DNA from: Chromobacterium haemolyticum
Lineage (GTDB): Bacteria > Pseudomonadota > Gammaproteobacteria > Burkholderiales > Chromobacteriaceae
Length of the DNA stretch: 64,000 nt
Reading direction: 5' to 3'
Assembly: GCF_002081825.1 (NCBI RefSeq)
Contig: NZ_MUKU01000008.1
Location: 124,001-188,000 of the forward strand
Position 1 is the first letter of the stretch. Every line of letters begins with the position of its first letter. Positions 1-9,068 of this stretch are shown one piece after another. The translations under genes were made by a program, and so were the position numbers. A model generated the notes under the pieces. That model was given only the letters and a program-made list of their open reading frames with translations. It searched no databases and had not been told where the DNA came from.

Positions 1-53
1 GCCGCGGCTACCGCGGTCAGGCCGGATTGGAGAATCGCGTCAACGTTGTTCAT
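1..53 (-). CDS. pheS: Phenylalanyl-tRNA synthetase alpha subunit, 5' end only
   Basis: Only the first 17 codons lie in the window (MNNVDAILQSGLTAVAA) and the gene runs off the left edge. The identity rests mainly on position: pheS follows rplT in the conserved thrS-infC-rpmI-rplT-pheS-pheT operon. The alpha subunit forms the alpha2beta2 enzyme that charges tRNA-Phe. A GGAA lies about 5 bases before the chosen ATG. An in-frame ATG at 138-140 would add 29 residues rich in W, F and S; I prefer the downstream start because that extension does not look like a PheS N-terminus. The product is not verifiable from so short a piece. Confidence 0.7.
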   Translation of the reverse strand, partial: MNNVDAILQSGLTAVAA

Positions 54-160
54 CGTGTTCCACACCGTATGCGAAAGAAAGCTGGCCACACGCGCCCAGA
101 ACCCGGGCGAGTCTGGCCAACCGTCTTGATCTTGGGTCATGCTCGCGGCTTGGCCGCATT

Positions 161-192
161 AAAAAAAAGGGAGGCAAGATTGCCTCCCTTTT
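161..192 (-). terminator. Intrinsic terminator between rplT and pheS
   Basis: GGGAGGCA pairs with TGCCTCCC around a 4-base loop, flanked by A8 and T4, so it can work in both directions. On the minus strand it lies 15 bases after the rplT stop and about 110 bases before the pheS start. It could end the ribosomal part of the operon or act as a partial terminator or attenuator for pheST. No leader peptide rich in Phe codons is visible before it, so phenylalanine attenuation of the E. coli pheM type is not supported here. Confidence 0.8.
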
Positions 193-207
193 GATCCGTC
201 CGGGCGA

Positions 208-567
208 TTAAGCAGCGAGGCTTGCTTTCGCCTTTTCGACGATCTGCGCAAAAGCCGGCTTGTCGAACACGGCCAGATCGGCCAGGACCTTGCGGTCGAT
301 TTCGATAAAGGCTTTTTTCAGGCCGTTCATGAATTTGCTGTACGGCAGGCCGTTTTCACGGGCAGCTGCGTTGATACGGGCAATCCACAGGCGACGGAAC
401 TGACGCTTTTTCTGACGACGGTCGCGGTAAGCGTACTGACCGGCTTTCATCACCGCCTGTTTGGCGATGCGATAGACGTTCTTCCGGCGGCCGCGATAGC
501 CTTTCGCCAGTGCGAGGATTTTCTTGTGACGAGCACGAGCGGTTACACCGCGTTTTACGCGTGGCAT
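208..567 (-). CDS. rplT: 50S ribosomal protein L20
   Basis: The 119-residue product starts [16 protein letters not shown] and is very basic, the usual L20 length and opening. L20 binds 23S rRNA early in assembly of the large subunit and, in bacteria studied, represses translation of its own rpmI-rplT mRNA. It lies 12 bases after rpmI on the same strand, which fits translational coupling. The central segment [20 protein letters not shown] is the typical rRNA-binding helix region. An intrinsic terminator follows directly. Confidence 0.97.
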   Translation of the reverse strand: MPRVKRGVTARARHKKILALAKGYRGRRKNVYRIAKQAVMKAGQYAYRDRRQKKRQFRRLWIARINAAARENGLPYSKFMNGLKKAFIEIDRKVLADLAVFDKPAFAQIVEKAKASLAA

Positions 568-579
568 ATCTTAGTCTCC

Positions 580-777
580 TTAAGCGTAGGGCATCATTGC
601 GCGAACAGAGGCCATGTTGGTGCTATCTACCATGGTAGTGCCACGCAGTTGGCGCTTGTTCTTGGTGGTTTTCTTGGTCAGGATGTGACGCTTGAACGCG
701 TAAGAGCGCTTTACACCACCATTGCCCAGTACTTTGAGACGCTTTTTCGCGCTCGACTTGGTTTTCATTTTCGGCAT
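580..777 (-). CDS. rpmI: 50S ribosomal protein L35
   Basis: The 65-residue product begins [16 protein letters not shown], the standard L35 start, and contains [20 protein letters not shown] typical of the family. A longer open frame upstream (to 855) is rejected because the extra 26 residues are not L35-like and the ATG at 777 has a ribosome-binding site (AGGAG in AGCAGGAGCAGTC) just before it. The gene sits between infC (167-base gap holding a strong hairpin) and rplT. In other bacteria L20 controls translation at this start. Confidence 0.97.
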   Translation of the reverse strand: MPKMKTKSSAKKRLKVLGNGGVKRSYAFKRHILTKKTTKNKRQLRGTTMVDSTNMASVRAMMPYA

Positions 778-892
778 GGACTGCTCCTGCTGAATTTTGA
801 TTAGATTAGACGCGAGGTGGTTGCCAGACGGATCTGGAAACGCTTGAAAAACCATCGTGTCACGCTTTTGGGCAGATCGTTGCCGACCTACA

Positions 893-930
893 AAATCGAC
901 ACGGCAGAGCGAACCCTGCCGTGTCGATTT
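893..930 (-). promoter_or_regulatory. 15-bp perfect hairpin in the infC-rpmI gap
   Basis: AAATCGACACGGCAG pairs perfectly with CTGCCGTGTCGATTT around an 8-base loop. On the minus strand the hairpin ends in TTTTGT, so it may act as a leaky terminator, a processing site, or part of an L20-responsive control region in front of rpmI-rplT. L20 autoregulation at this place is known in E. coli and Firmicutes; that this hairpin serves it is inference. Confidence 0.6.
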
Positions 931-944
931 GATGATTATACCGA

Positions 945-1463
945 TTATTTCTTCTTCGGCGCAATCATCATGACCATCTGGCGGCCTTCGAGCTTGGGAA
1001 ACTGCTCAACAACCGCAATTTCGGACAAATCGGCTTCGACTCGCTTAAGCAACTCCAAACCGATGTTCTGGTGGGCCATCTCACGACCGCGGAAGCGCAG
1101 GGTGACTTTGGCTTTGTCGCCTTCAGACAGGAATCGGGTCAAGTTGCGCAACTTGACGTTGTAGTCGCCGTCGTCGGTGCCCGGACGGAACTTGATTTCC
1201 TTGATCTGAACCTGTTTCTGCTTCTGCTTGGCTTCGTGACGCTTCTTGGACTGCTCGTACTTGTACTTGCCGTAGTCCATCAGCTTGCATACCGGAGGCT
1301 GCGCGGTTGGGGAAATCTCCACCAAATCCACGTCACCCTCTTCCGCCAGCGCCATTGCCTCACGCAGACTGACAACACCAATCTGCTCACCTTCTTTACC
1401 TACCAGACGAATTTCACGGGCGGTAATCTCGCCGTTGATCCGTGCTTCGCGTTCCTGAGCTAT
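945..1463 (-). CDS. infC: Translation initiation factor IF-3, probable AUA start
   Basis: IF-3 binds the 30S subunit, prevents premature joining of 50S and checks start-codon pairing. The product has the N-domain opening ([13 protein letters not shown]), the linker rich in Lys and Gln, and the C-domain motifs [13 protein letters not shown] and [11 protein letters not shown]. No ATG is present at the right place. AGGAG at 1472-1476 lies 8 bases before an ATA codon at 1461-1463, but only 2 bases before a TTG at 1467-1469, so ATA is the better start and gives 172 residues. Rare AUU, AUC or AUA starts are a known feature of infC that allows autoregulation by IF-3. Gene order and coding are otherwise ordinary. 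Confidence 0.95.
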   Translation of the reverse strand: MAQEREARINGEITAREIRLVGKEGEQIGVVSLREAMALAEEGDVDLVEISPTAQPPVCKLMDYGKYKYEQSKKRHEAKQKQKQVQIKEIKFRPGTDDGDYNVKLRNLTRFLSEGDKAKVTLRFRGREMAHQNIGLELLKRVEADLSEIAVVEQFPKLEGRQMVMMIAPKKK

Positions 1464-1510
1464 AGCCAAATCTCCTATTAATCTAAACTCAATGCCTGCC
1501 GCCGCCGGAA

Positions 1511-3412
1511 TCAGGCCCCAGGCATCTCAGCCTTGAGGCGCGCCATCAGCGCATCCAGCGTAAGCTGCCCCAGGTCTTCCCCGCGGGAGCGTACGGCAAC
1601 CAACTCGCCAGCCTTCTCTTTGTCGCCGACGATAATCTGATACGGCAACTTTTGAAGACTGTGCTCGCGAATTTTATAGCCGATCTTCTCGTTTCTCAAG
1701 TCAAGATCGACGCGGAAGCCTTGTTCGCGCAGTTTGGCGGCCACATTGGCTGCGTATTCGGCCTGCGCTTCGGTGATATTCATCACCACCATTTGCACCG
1801 GAGCCAGCCACAAGGGGAAGGCGCCGGCATGGTTTTCGATCAGGATGCCGAGGAAACGTTCCAGCGACCCCAACGCCGCGCGGTGCAGCATCACCGGGCG
1901 CTTGCGGCTATTGTCGTCGGCCACGTACTCGGCGTCCAGACGCTCCGGCAGCATGAAGTCCAGCTGCAGGGTGCCGCACTGCCAGGAGCGACCCAGCGCG
2001 TCCTTGATATGATACTCGATCTTGGGACCGTAGAACGCCCCCTCGCCCGGCAATTCCTCCCACTCCACGCCGCAGGCGCGCAGCGCTTCGCGCATGCCTT
2101 CTTCGGCCTTGTCCCAAGTTTCCTCGGCGCCGATGCGTTTTTCCGGACGCAGCGCCAGCTTGATCGCCACCTTGTCGAAGCCGAAGCGCTCGTACACTTC
2201 CATCACCAGGCGATGGAAATCCTTTGCCTCTTGGTTGATCTGATCTTCGGTACAGAAGATGTGACCATCGTCCTGCACGAAGCCGCGCACGCGCATGATG
2301 CCGTGCAGCGCGCCGGAAGGCTCGTTGCGGTGGCAGGAGCCGAATTCCGCGTAACGCAGCGGCAGATCGCGATAGGAACGCAGGCCGCTGTTGAATACCT
2401 GCACATGGCCAGGGCAGTTCATCGGCTTGACCGCGTAGTCGCGCTTTTCCGATTCCGTGATGAACATGTTTTCGCGGTAGTTGGCGGCGTGACCGGAACG
2501 CTCCCACAGATGGGCGTCCATCATCATCGGGGTGCGGATTTCCTTATAACCTTCGCGGTTCAGCTTGTCGCGCATGTATTGCTCGACGTTCTGCCACAAC
2601 TGCCAGCCCTTGGGGTGCCAGAACACCATGCCCGGCGCCTCGTCCTGCAGGTGGAACAGGTCCAACTGCACGCCCAGCTTGCGATGGTCGCGCTTTTCCG
2701 CCTCTTCCAGCATATAGAGGTAGGCGTCCAAGTCTTCCTTCTTGGCCCAGGCGGTGCCGTAAACGCGCTGCAGCATTTCATTCTTGCTGTCCCCGCGCCA
2801 GTAAGCGCCGGCCACCTTCATCAGCTTGAACACTTTAAGCTTGCCGGTGGACGGCACGTGCGGGCCGCGGCACAGGTCGGTGAATTCACCCTCGCGATAC
2901 AGGCTCAACACCTCGCCTTGCGGGATGGATTCAATGATCTCGGCCTTGTAGGCCTCGCCTATGCTCTTGAAGTAGGCAATGGCCTCATCGCGCGGCAGCT
3001 CGTAGCGCTCCACCGGGATGTCCTTTTTCGCCAGCTCGGCCATCTTCTTTTCGATGGCGGCCAAGTCTTCCGGCGTAAACGGACGCTTGTAGGCGAAGTC
3101 ATAGTAGAAGCCGTTCTCGATCTCCGGCCCGATGGTGACTTGAGCTTCCGGGAACAGCTTCTTGACGGCATAAGCCAACAAGTGAGCGGTGGAGTGACGA
3201 ATGATGGACAGACCGTCCGCATCCTTGTCGGTAATGATGGCCAGATCGGCGTTGCGAGCTATGGTGTGGGAAGTATCCACCAACGCGCCGTCGACGCGGC
3301 CGGCCAGCGCCGCGCGCGCCAACCCGGCGCCGATGGACGCAGCCACTTCATGAACCGTCACCGGTTTATCGAACGAACGGATCGAGCCGTCCGGCAAGCG
3401 AATGTCTGGCAT
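1511..3412 (-). CDS. thrS: Threonyl-tRNA synthetase
   Basis: The 633-residue class II synthetase charges tRNA-Thr. Visible parts are the N-terminal TGS domain (residues 1-60, starting [14 protein letters not shown]), the editing domain with the [11 protein letters not shown] metal/substrate motif near 70-80, the catalytic core with MNCPGHV (zinc Cys) near residue 335, and the C-terminal anticodon-binding domain. Length matches the family. GGAG lies 5 bases before the ATG. It is the first protein gene of the thrS-infC-rpmI-rplT-pheS block. An intrinsic terminator lies only about 47 bases upstream, so transcription either starts in that short gap or reads through from the tRNA-Val unit. Confidence 0.98.
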   Translation of the reverse strand: MPDIRLPDGSIRSFDKPVTVHEVAASIGAGLARAALAGRVDGALVDTSHTIARNADLAIITDKDADGLSIIRHSTAHLLAYAVKKLFPEAQVTIGPEIENGFYYDFAYKRPFTPEDLAAIEKKMAELAKKDIPVERYELPRDEAIAYFKSIGEAYKAEIIESIPQGEVLSLYREGEFTDLCRGPHVPSTGKLKVFKLMKVAGAYWRGDSKNEMLQRVYGTAWAKKEDLDAYLYMLEEAEKRDHRKLGVQLDLFHLQDEAPGMVFWHPKGWQLWQNVEQYMRDKLNREGYKEIRTPMMMDAHLWERSGHAANYRENMFITESEKRDYAVKPMNCPGHVQVFNSGLRSYRDLPLRYAEFGSCHRNEPSGALHGIMRVRGFVQDDGHIFCTEDQINQEAKDFHRLVMEVYERFGFDKVAIKLALRPEKRIGAEETWDKAEEGMREALRACGVEWEELPGEGAFYGPKIEYHIKDALGRSWQCGTLQLDFMLPERLDAEYVADDNSRKRPVMLHRAALGSLERFLGILIENHAGAFPLWLAPVQMVVMNITEAQAEYAANVAAKLREQGFRVDLDLRNEKIGYKIREHSLQKLPYQIIVGDKEKAGELVAVRSRGEDLGQLTLDALMARLKAEMPGA

Positions 3413-3458
3413 GTCAACTCCAACAAGGCGAGAGAGAAATTTTTAGAAAGCTTAGGAT

Positions 3459-3491
3459 AAAAAAAAGTGCGGCCTGAGCCGCACTTTTTTT
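3459..3491 (-). terminator. Intrinsic terminator upstream of thrS
   Basis: GTGCGGC pairs with GCCGCAC around CTGA, flanked by A8 and T7, so it is effective in both directions. On the minus strand it ends the tRNA-Val transcript or acts as an attenuator for thrS. Its loop and 3' arm (GGCTCAG on the minus strand) are complementary over 7 bases to CTGAGCC inside the structured element just upstream. Confidence 0.85.
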
Positions 3492-3576
3492 GCATGGAAC
3501 AACCCGCAAGGCTCAGCTAGCGTGAGTATGTCGGGTTGTGGTAGTTCGCAAGTTGGACACTTGTAACGCTCCATGC
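3492..3576 (-). ncRNA. Candidate structured leader RNA between tRNA-Val and thrS
   Basis: On the minus strand three stems can form a three-way junction. P1 is GCATGGA/TCCATGC (3570-3576 with 3492-3498). P2 is ACAACCCG/CGGGTTGT (3532-3539 with 3499-3506), with a possible inner CTCA/TGAG stem. P3 is CAAGT/ACTTG around a 5-base loop (3549-3563). The 3' strand of P1 directly touches the terminator at 3491, as an aptamer touches its expression platform. CTGAGCC at 3510-3516 can pair with GGCTCAG of the terminator. I do not recognise a known riboswitch or T-box class, and it is not a tRNA (no T-arm). It could also be just a tRNA trailer. Confidence 0.4.
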
Positions 3577-3586
3577 GTTTGAATTT

Positions 3587-3663
3587 TGGTAGGCACGATT
3601 GGACTCGAACCAACGACCCCCACCATGTCAAGGTGGTGCTCTAACCAGCTGAGCTACGTGCCT
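3587..3663 (-). tRNA. tRNA-Val (anticodon GAC)
   Basis: The 77-base gene has a 7-bp acceptor stem AGGCACG/CGTGCCT, the D-arm GTAGCTCAGCTGGTTAGAGC, an anticodon arm with loop TTGACAT, a T-arm with GGTTCGAGTCC, and encodes the 3' CCA at 3587-3589. GAC reads the valine codons GUC and GUU. It lies alone on the minus strand with its own promoter upstream. Confidence 0.97.
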
Positions 3664-3678
3664 GTCGTCGAGCTGCGA

Positions 3679-4939
<1,261 letters not shown>

Positions 4940-4987
4940 GGAACCACTCGCTGTCTCGGTCTGTCACAGGCCTGACCGTTGCAAGCA

Positions 4988-5017
4988 TTGGAAAAAGCGG
5001 ACCAGCATGGCTACAAT
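4988..5017 (+). promoter_or_regulatory. Candidate promoter for yajC-secDF
   Basis: TTGGAA (4988-4993) and TACAAT (5012-5017) are separated by 18 bases, 52 bases before the yajC ATG. The -10 box lies in the loop and edge of the hairpin described next, so promoter and terminator overlap. Confidence 0.4.
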
Positions 5018-5031
5018 GGTCCGTTTATTTT
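4998..5031 (+). terminator. Hairpin terminator after tgt
   Basis: CGGACCA pairs with TGGTCCG around a 12-base loop and is followed by TTTATTTT. It lies 59 bases after the tgt stop and would separate tgt from yajC-secDF. Confidence 0.6.
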
Positions 5032-5068
5032 GACCAGCCATAACAAATATATCTAAGGGAGTAGTTTG

Positions 5069-5395
5069 ATGTCCTTTATCAGCCCCGCCTTCGCCAACAC
5101 CGGCACCGCAGTAGGAGGTTTCGATCTGATGGGTTTCCTGCCGATGATCGCCATCTTCGTGCTGTTCTGGTTCCTGATGGTTCGCCCTCAGCAGAAGCGC
5201 ATGAAAGAGCATCAGAAGATGCTGTCGGAAATTCAGAAGGGCGATGAAGTCGCCACCCAAGGCGGCATCGTTGGCCGCGTGGCCAAGATCGGCGAACAGT
5301 TCCTGACTCTGGAAATCGCCAACGGCGTGGAAATCACCGTTCAGCGCGGCTCGGTTTCCGCCAAGCTGGAAAAAGGCACGCTGAAGTCGCTTTAA
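5069..5395 (+). CDS. yajC: Sec translocon accessory protein YajC
   Basis: The 108-residue inner-membrane protein joins SecD and SecF in the accessory complex that aids SecYEG export. There is one membrane segment (about residues 18-40, GFLPMIAIFVLFWFLMV), followed by RPQQKRMKEHQKML and the conserved GDEVATQGGIVGRV. AAGGGAG at 5056-5062 points to the ATG at 5069; a TTG one codon upstream is less well spaced. secD follows after 68 bases on the same strand. Confidence 0.96.
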   Translation: MSFISPAFANTGTAVGGFDLMGFLPMIAIFVLFWFLMVRPQQKRMKEHQKMLSEIQKGDEVATQGGIVGRVAKIGEQFLTLEIANGVEITVQRGSVSAKLEKGTLKSL

Positions 5396-5463
5396 GGATT
5401 CAGCCGACGGCCACCGCAGCGCGCTGCCGGTGGCCGGTTCATTTTCTTTTCCCGAACTAAAAC

Positions 5464-7311
5464 ATGAACCGCTACCCTCTTTGGAAATACCTCGTCATTG
5501 CGGTGGCCCTGATCCTTTCCGCGATCTACACGCTACCCAATTTCTACGGCGAGACTCCCGCGGTCCAGGTCTCCAGCTCGCGCCAATCCATTCCGGTGGA
5601 CACCGCCGTGATGACGCGCGTGGAAGAGGCGCTGAAGGCGCAAAACCTCTCTCCCGACGGCCTGTTCCTTGACGGCGCCAGCCTGCGAGTCCGCTTCAAG
5701 GACGCCGACACCCAGTTGAAGGCGCGCGACGCCATCCAGCACGCGCTGGGCGACAATTACATCATCGCGCTGAACCTGCTGTCCGCCTCCCCCGCCTGGC
5801 TGACCAGCCTGAAGGCGCACCCGATGTTCCTCGGCCTCGACCTGCGCGGCGGCGTGCACTTCCTGTTGGAAGTGGACATGAAGGCCGCCATCGACAAGAC
5901 GATGGAACGCTACGCCGGCGACCTGCGCCGCGAACTGAAGAACAAGAAAGTCCGCTACGGCGCGATCAAACGCGACGGCAACACGCTGGAAGTGCAACTG
6001 CGCGACGCCGACACGCTGAAATCCACCCAGGACGTGGTCTACCGCAGCCTGCCCTCGCTCACCGTCAAGAGCGACGACAGCAACTACAGGCTGACGCTGA
6101 CCCTAAAGCCGGAGGAGATCACCAAGATCCAGGGCGACGCGGTCAAACAGAACATCACCACGCTGCATAACCGCGTCAACGAGCTGGGCACTTCCGAGCC
6201 CATCATTCAGCAAAACGGCCCGAACCGCATTGTCGTGCAGCTGCCCGGCATTCAGGACACCGCTCGCGCCAAGGACATCATCGGCCGCACCGCCACCCTG
6301 GAAGTGCGCATGGTGGAGGATGACCCAAGCAAGATGGCCGACGCCATGGCCGGCAACGTGCCCGCAGGCTACGAGCTGCTGGACGAAGCCTCCTCGCGCG
6401 GCGTACAGAAAATCCTGGTGCGCAAAGACGTTGAGCTGACCGGCGACAACATCAACGACGCCCAGGCCGGCTTCGACGAAAACGGCGCGCCCGCCGTCCA
6501 CATCAATCTGGACTCCGCCGGCGCCTCCATCTTCCGTCAGGTAACCGCCGAGAACATCGGCAAGCGCATGGCGATGGTGCTGGTGGAAAAAGGCCGCGCC
6601 GAAGTGGTCACCGCGCCGGTGATCCGCTCCGAAATCGGCGGCGGCCGCGTACAGATCTCCGGCAGCATGAACCCGGCAGAAGCCAACGACACCGCGCTGC
6701 TCTTGCGCGCCGGTTCGCTGGCCGCGCCGATGAACATCGTCGAAGAACGCACCGTCGGCCCGAGCCTGGGTCAGGAAAACATTGAGAAGGGCTTCCACGC
6801 CACGCTGTGGGGCTTTGCAGCCATCGCTACCTTCATGATTCTGTACTACGGCATGTTCGGCGTGTTCTCCGCGCTGTCGCTGGCGATCAACGTCTTCCTG
6901 CTGCTGGCGCTGTTGTCGATGATTCAGGCCACGCTGACCCTGCCCGGCATCGCCGCCATCGCGCTGGCGCTGGGCATGGCCATCGACGCCAACGTGTTGA
7001 TCAACGAGCGCATCCGCGAGGAACTACGCAACGGCGTGCCGCCGCACTCGGCGATCCAGGCCGGCTACACCCACGCCTGGCACACCATTCTGGACTCCAA
7101 CGTCACCACCTTGATCGCCGGCCTCGCGCTGCTGATCTTCGGCTCCGGCGCGGTGCGCGGATTCGCCGTGGTGCACAGCCTTGGCATCCTGACCTCGATG
7201 TTCTCCGCGGTAGTCGTTTCCCGCGGCCTGGTCAACCTGTGGTACGGCCGCCGCCGCAAACTCACCACGCTGGCCATCGGCCAGGTGTGGAAACCGGAAA
7301 ACAAAGGATAA
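5464..7311 (+). CDS. secD: Protein translocase subunit SecD
   Basis: The 615-residue membrane protein uses the proton motive force with SecF to pull exported chains through the membrane. It has one N-terminal membrane segment (residues 7-27), a large periplasmic part including the LGLDLRGGVHF motif near 121-131, and five membrane helices in the C-terminal RND-like part (about 445-605), where GMAIDANVLINERIREE carries the conserved Asp of the proton path. Length is normal. secF follows after 9 bases. Confidence 0.97.
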   Translation: MNRYPLWKYLVIAVALILSAIYTLPNFYGETPAVQVSSSRQSIPVDTAVMTRVEEALKAQNLSPDGLFLDGASLRVRFKDADTQLKARDAIQHALGDNYIIALNLLSASPAWLTSLKAHPMFLGLDLRGGVHFLLEVDMKAAIDKTMERYAGDLRRELKNKKVRYGAIKRDGNTLEVQLRDADTLKSTQDVVYRSLPSLTVKSDDSNYRLTLTLKPEEITKIQGDAVKQNITTLHNRVNELGTSEPIIQQNGPNRIVVQLPGIQDTARAKDIIGRTATLEVRMVEDDPSKMADAMAGNVPAGYELLDEASSRGVQKILVRKDVELTGDNINDAQAGFDENGAPAVHINLDSAGASIFRQVTAENIGKRMAMVLVEKGRAEVVTAPVIRSEIGGGRVQISGSMNPAEANDTALLLRAGSLAAPMNIVEERTVGPSLGQENIEKGFHATLWGFAAIATFMILYYGMFGVFSALSLAINVFLLLALLSMIQATLTLPGIAAIALALGMAIDANVLINERIREELRNGVPPHSAIQAGYTHAWHTILDSNVTTLIAGLALLIFGSGAVRGFAVVHSLGILTSMFSAVVVSRGLVNLWYGRRRKLTTLAIGQVWKPENKG

Positions 7312-7320
7312 GGACCGGAC

Positions 7321-8256
7321 ATGGAGCTTTTCCGCATCAAACGGGATATCCCGTTCATGAGCTACGGCCGGCTCACCACGGCCATCTCGCTGGTGACCTT
7401 CATCCTGGCCGTGTTCTTTTTGGCCACCCGCGGCCTGAACTACAGTGTGGAGTTCACCGGCGGCACCGTGCTGGAAGTGCAGTACCAGCAGTCCGCCGAC
7501 CTCGGCGCCATCCGCGACAAAGTGGACGAGCTGAAGCTGGGCGAATCCACGGTGCAGAGCCTGGGCAGCAGCCGGGACGTGATGATACGCCTTCCCAACA
7601 AGCCGGGCGTCACCTCCGCCCAGCTGTCGGAAAAAGTGATGGGCATGCTCAAGGCGGCCGACAGCGGCGTGCAGCTGCGCAAAGTGGACTTCGTGGGCCC
7701 CAGCGTGGGCGAGGAACTGGTGACTCATGGCCTGACCGCCACCATTCTGGTGTGCGTGGGCATCATGATCTACCTGGCCATCCGCTTTGAATGGCGGTTC
7801 GCCATTGCGGCCATCATCGCCAACATGCACGACGTGGTGATCATTCTGGGTTGCTTCGCCTTCTTCCGCTGGGAGTTTTCGCTGACCGTGCTGGCCGGCA
7901 TCCTGGCGGTGCTGGGTTACTCGGTCAACGAATCGGTGGTGGTGTTCGACCGGATCCGCGAGAACTTCCGCAAACCGGGCATGAAGGGCCACAGCGTGGC
8001 CGAGGTCATCGACAACGCCATCACCGCGACGATGAGCCGCACCATCATCACCCACTTCTCCACCGAGATGATGGTGGTGTCCATGCTGCTGTTCGGCGGC
8101 CCGGCGCTGCACGGCTTCGCCATGGCGCTGACCATCGGCATCGTGTTCGGCATCTACTCGTCGGTGTTGGTGGCCAGCCCGATCGCCCTATGGCTGGGCG
8201 TGAAACGCGAGCACATGATCAAGCCGGTGAAACCAAAAGAAGAAGCGGTCGTCTGA
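7321..8256 (+). CDS. secF: Protein translocase subunit SecF
   Basis: The 311-residue partner of SecD has six predicted membrane helices, the [11 protein letters not shown] motif near residue 42 and the C-terminal [17 protein letters not shown] segment typical of SecF. A GGA-containing sequence precedes the ATG, and the 9-base gap to secD shows they are one operon with yajC. Confidence 0.97.
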   Translation: MELFRIKRDIPFMSYGRLTTAISLVTFILAVFFLATRGLNYSVEFTGGTVLEVQYQQSADLGAIRDKVDELKLGESTVQSLGSSRDVMIRLPNKPGVTSAQLSEKVMGMLKAADSGVQLRKVDFVGPSVGEELVTHGLTATILVCVGIMIYLAIRFEWRFAIAAIIANMHDVVIILGCFAFFRWEFSLTVLAGILAVLGYSVNESVVVFDRIRENFRKPGMKGHSVAEVIDNAITATMSRTIITHFSTEMMVVSMLLFGGPALHGFAMALTIGIVFGIYSSVLVASPIALWLGVKREHMIKPVKPKEEAVV

Positions 8257-8296
8257 CCACTTCTCTCATGAACCTCAATTTAAAAGGTTCTGATAG

Positions 8297-8317
8297 CTGG
8301 CCGGCTTGTCCGGCCAG
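8297..8317 (+). terminator. GC hairpin after secF
   Basis: CTGGCCGG pairs with CCGGCCAG around CTTGT, followed by TTGTACTTT rather than a clean T-tract. It probably ends the sec operon, but the weak tail makes efficient termination uncertain. Confidence 0.5.
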
Positions 8318-8363
8318 TTGTACTTTCAACCCGAGCAGCACCCTTACCGAGCGCAACGACATC

Positions 8364-9008
8364 ATGGAAGCCATCACTTTTCTGATCGACTTCATCCTGC
8401 ACATCGACACTCATCTGACCCAGCTGGTGGCCACCTACGGCCCCTGGATCTACGCCATTCTGTTTCTGATCGTGTTCTGCGAAACCGGACTGGTGGTCAC
8501 CCCCTTCCTGCCCGGCGACTCGCTGCTCTTCGTCGCCGGCGCGCTGGCCGCCATGGGCCAGATGAACCCGCACTTGCTGGTGCTGCTCCTGATTGTCGCC
8601 GCCATCCTCGGCGACGCAACCAACTACGCCATCGGCCGCAACGTCGGCATGAAGCTGTTTGATAAATTCCCGCGCATCCTGAAGCCGCAATACCTGGACC
8701 GCACCCACGCCTTCTATGAGCGCCACGGTGGCAAGACCATCATCTTCGCCCGCTTCGTGCCCATCGTGCGCACCTTCGCGCCCTTCGTCGCGGGCATCGG
8801 CAAGATGCACTACCCGCAATTCCTGCGCTACAACGTGGTGGGCGCCATCGCCTGGGTGGTAGGTTTCACTTACGCCGGCTATTTCTTCGGCAACCTGCCC
8901 TTTGTTCGCAAAAACCTGGAATTGCTGATCTTCGGCATCATTCTGGTTTCCTTCCTGCCGGGGCTGATTGAAATCTGGCGCCACAAGCGTGCGGCCGCCC
9001 GCGGCTGA
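8364..9008 (+). CDS. DedA family membrane protein (YqjA/YghB type)
   Basis: The 214-residue inner-membrane protein belongs to the DedA family, whose members are linked to envelope integrity, proton-dependent transport and undecaprenyl phosphate or lipid recycling. Family marks are [26 protein letters not shown] (residues 34-59), the G-D-x3-Y-x2-G motif [13 protein letters not shown], and [21 protein letters not shown] with its essential Arg residues. The start at 8364 ([15 protein letters not shown]) aligns with YqjA-type proteins; an upstream in-frame ATG at 8268 lies across the sec hairpin and is rejected. No clear ribosome-binding site is seen. Confidence 0.9.
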   Translation: MEAITFLIDFILHIDTHLTQLVATYGPWIYAILFLIVFCETGLVVTPFLPGDSLLFVAGALAAMGQMNPHLLVLLLIVAAILGDATNYAIGRNVGMKLFDKFPRILKPQYLDRTHAFYERHGGKTIIFARFVPIVRTFAPFVAGIGKMHYPQFLRYNVVGAIAWVVGFTYAGYFFGNLPFVRKNLELLIFGIILVSFLPGLIEIWRHKRAAARG

Positions 9009-9025
9009 TCCGTAGTAGAATCGAC

Positions 9026-9049
9026 AAGGCCGCCGTAGCGCGGCCTTTT
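9026..9049 (+). terminator. Intrinsic terminator between dedA and mutL
   Basis: AAGGCCGC pairs with GCGGCCTT around CGTAGC and ends in TTTT, 18 bases after the dedA stop. mutL would then need a promoter within the last part of this gap or depend on read-through. Confidence 0.65.
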
Positions 9050-9068
9050 GCTTTGACATCACGCCCCA

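Noticed and set aside
3459-3575. A 40-codon frame on the minus strand starting MERYKCPTCELP
   Set aside because: It runs through the terminator and the paired stems; no ribosome-binding site, so structure explains the sequence better than coding.
3492-3576. The structured element as a second tRNA
   Set aside because: The acceptor-like 7-bp stem is there, but there is no T-arm with TTCGA and no proper anticodon arm.
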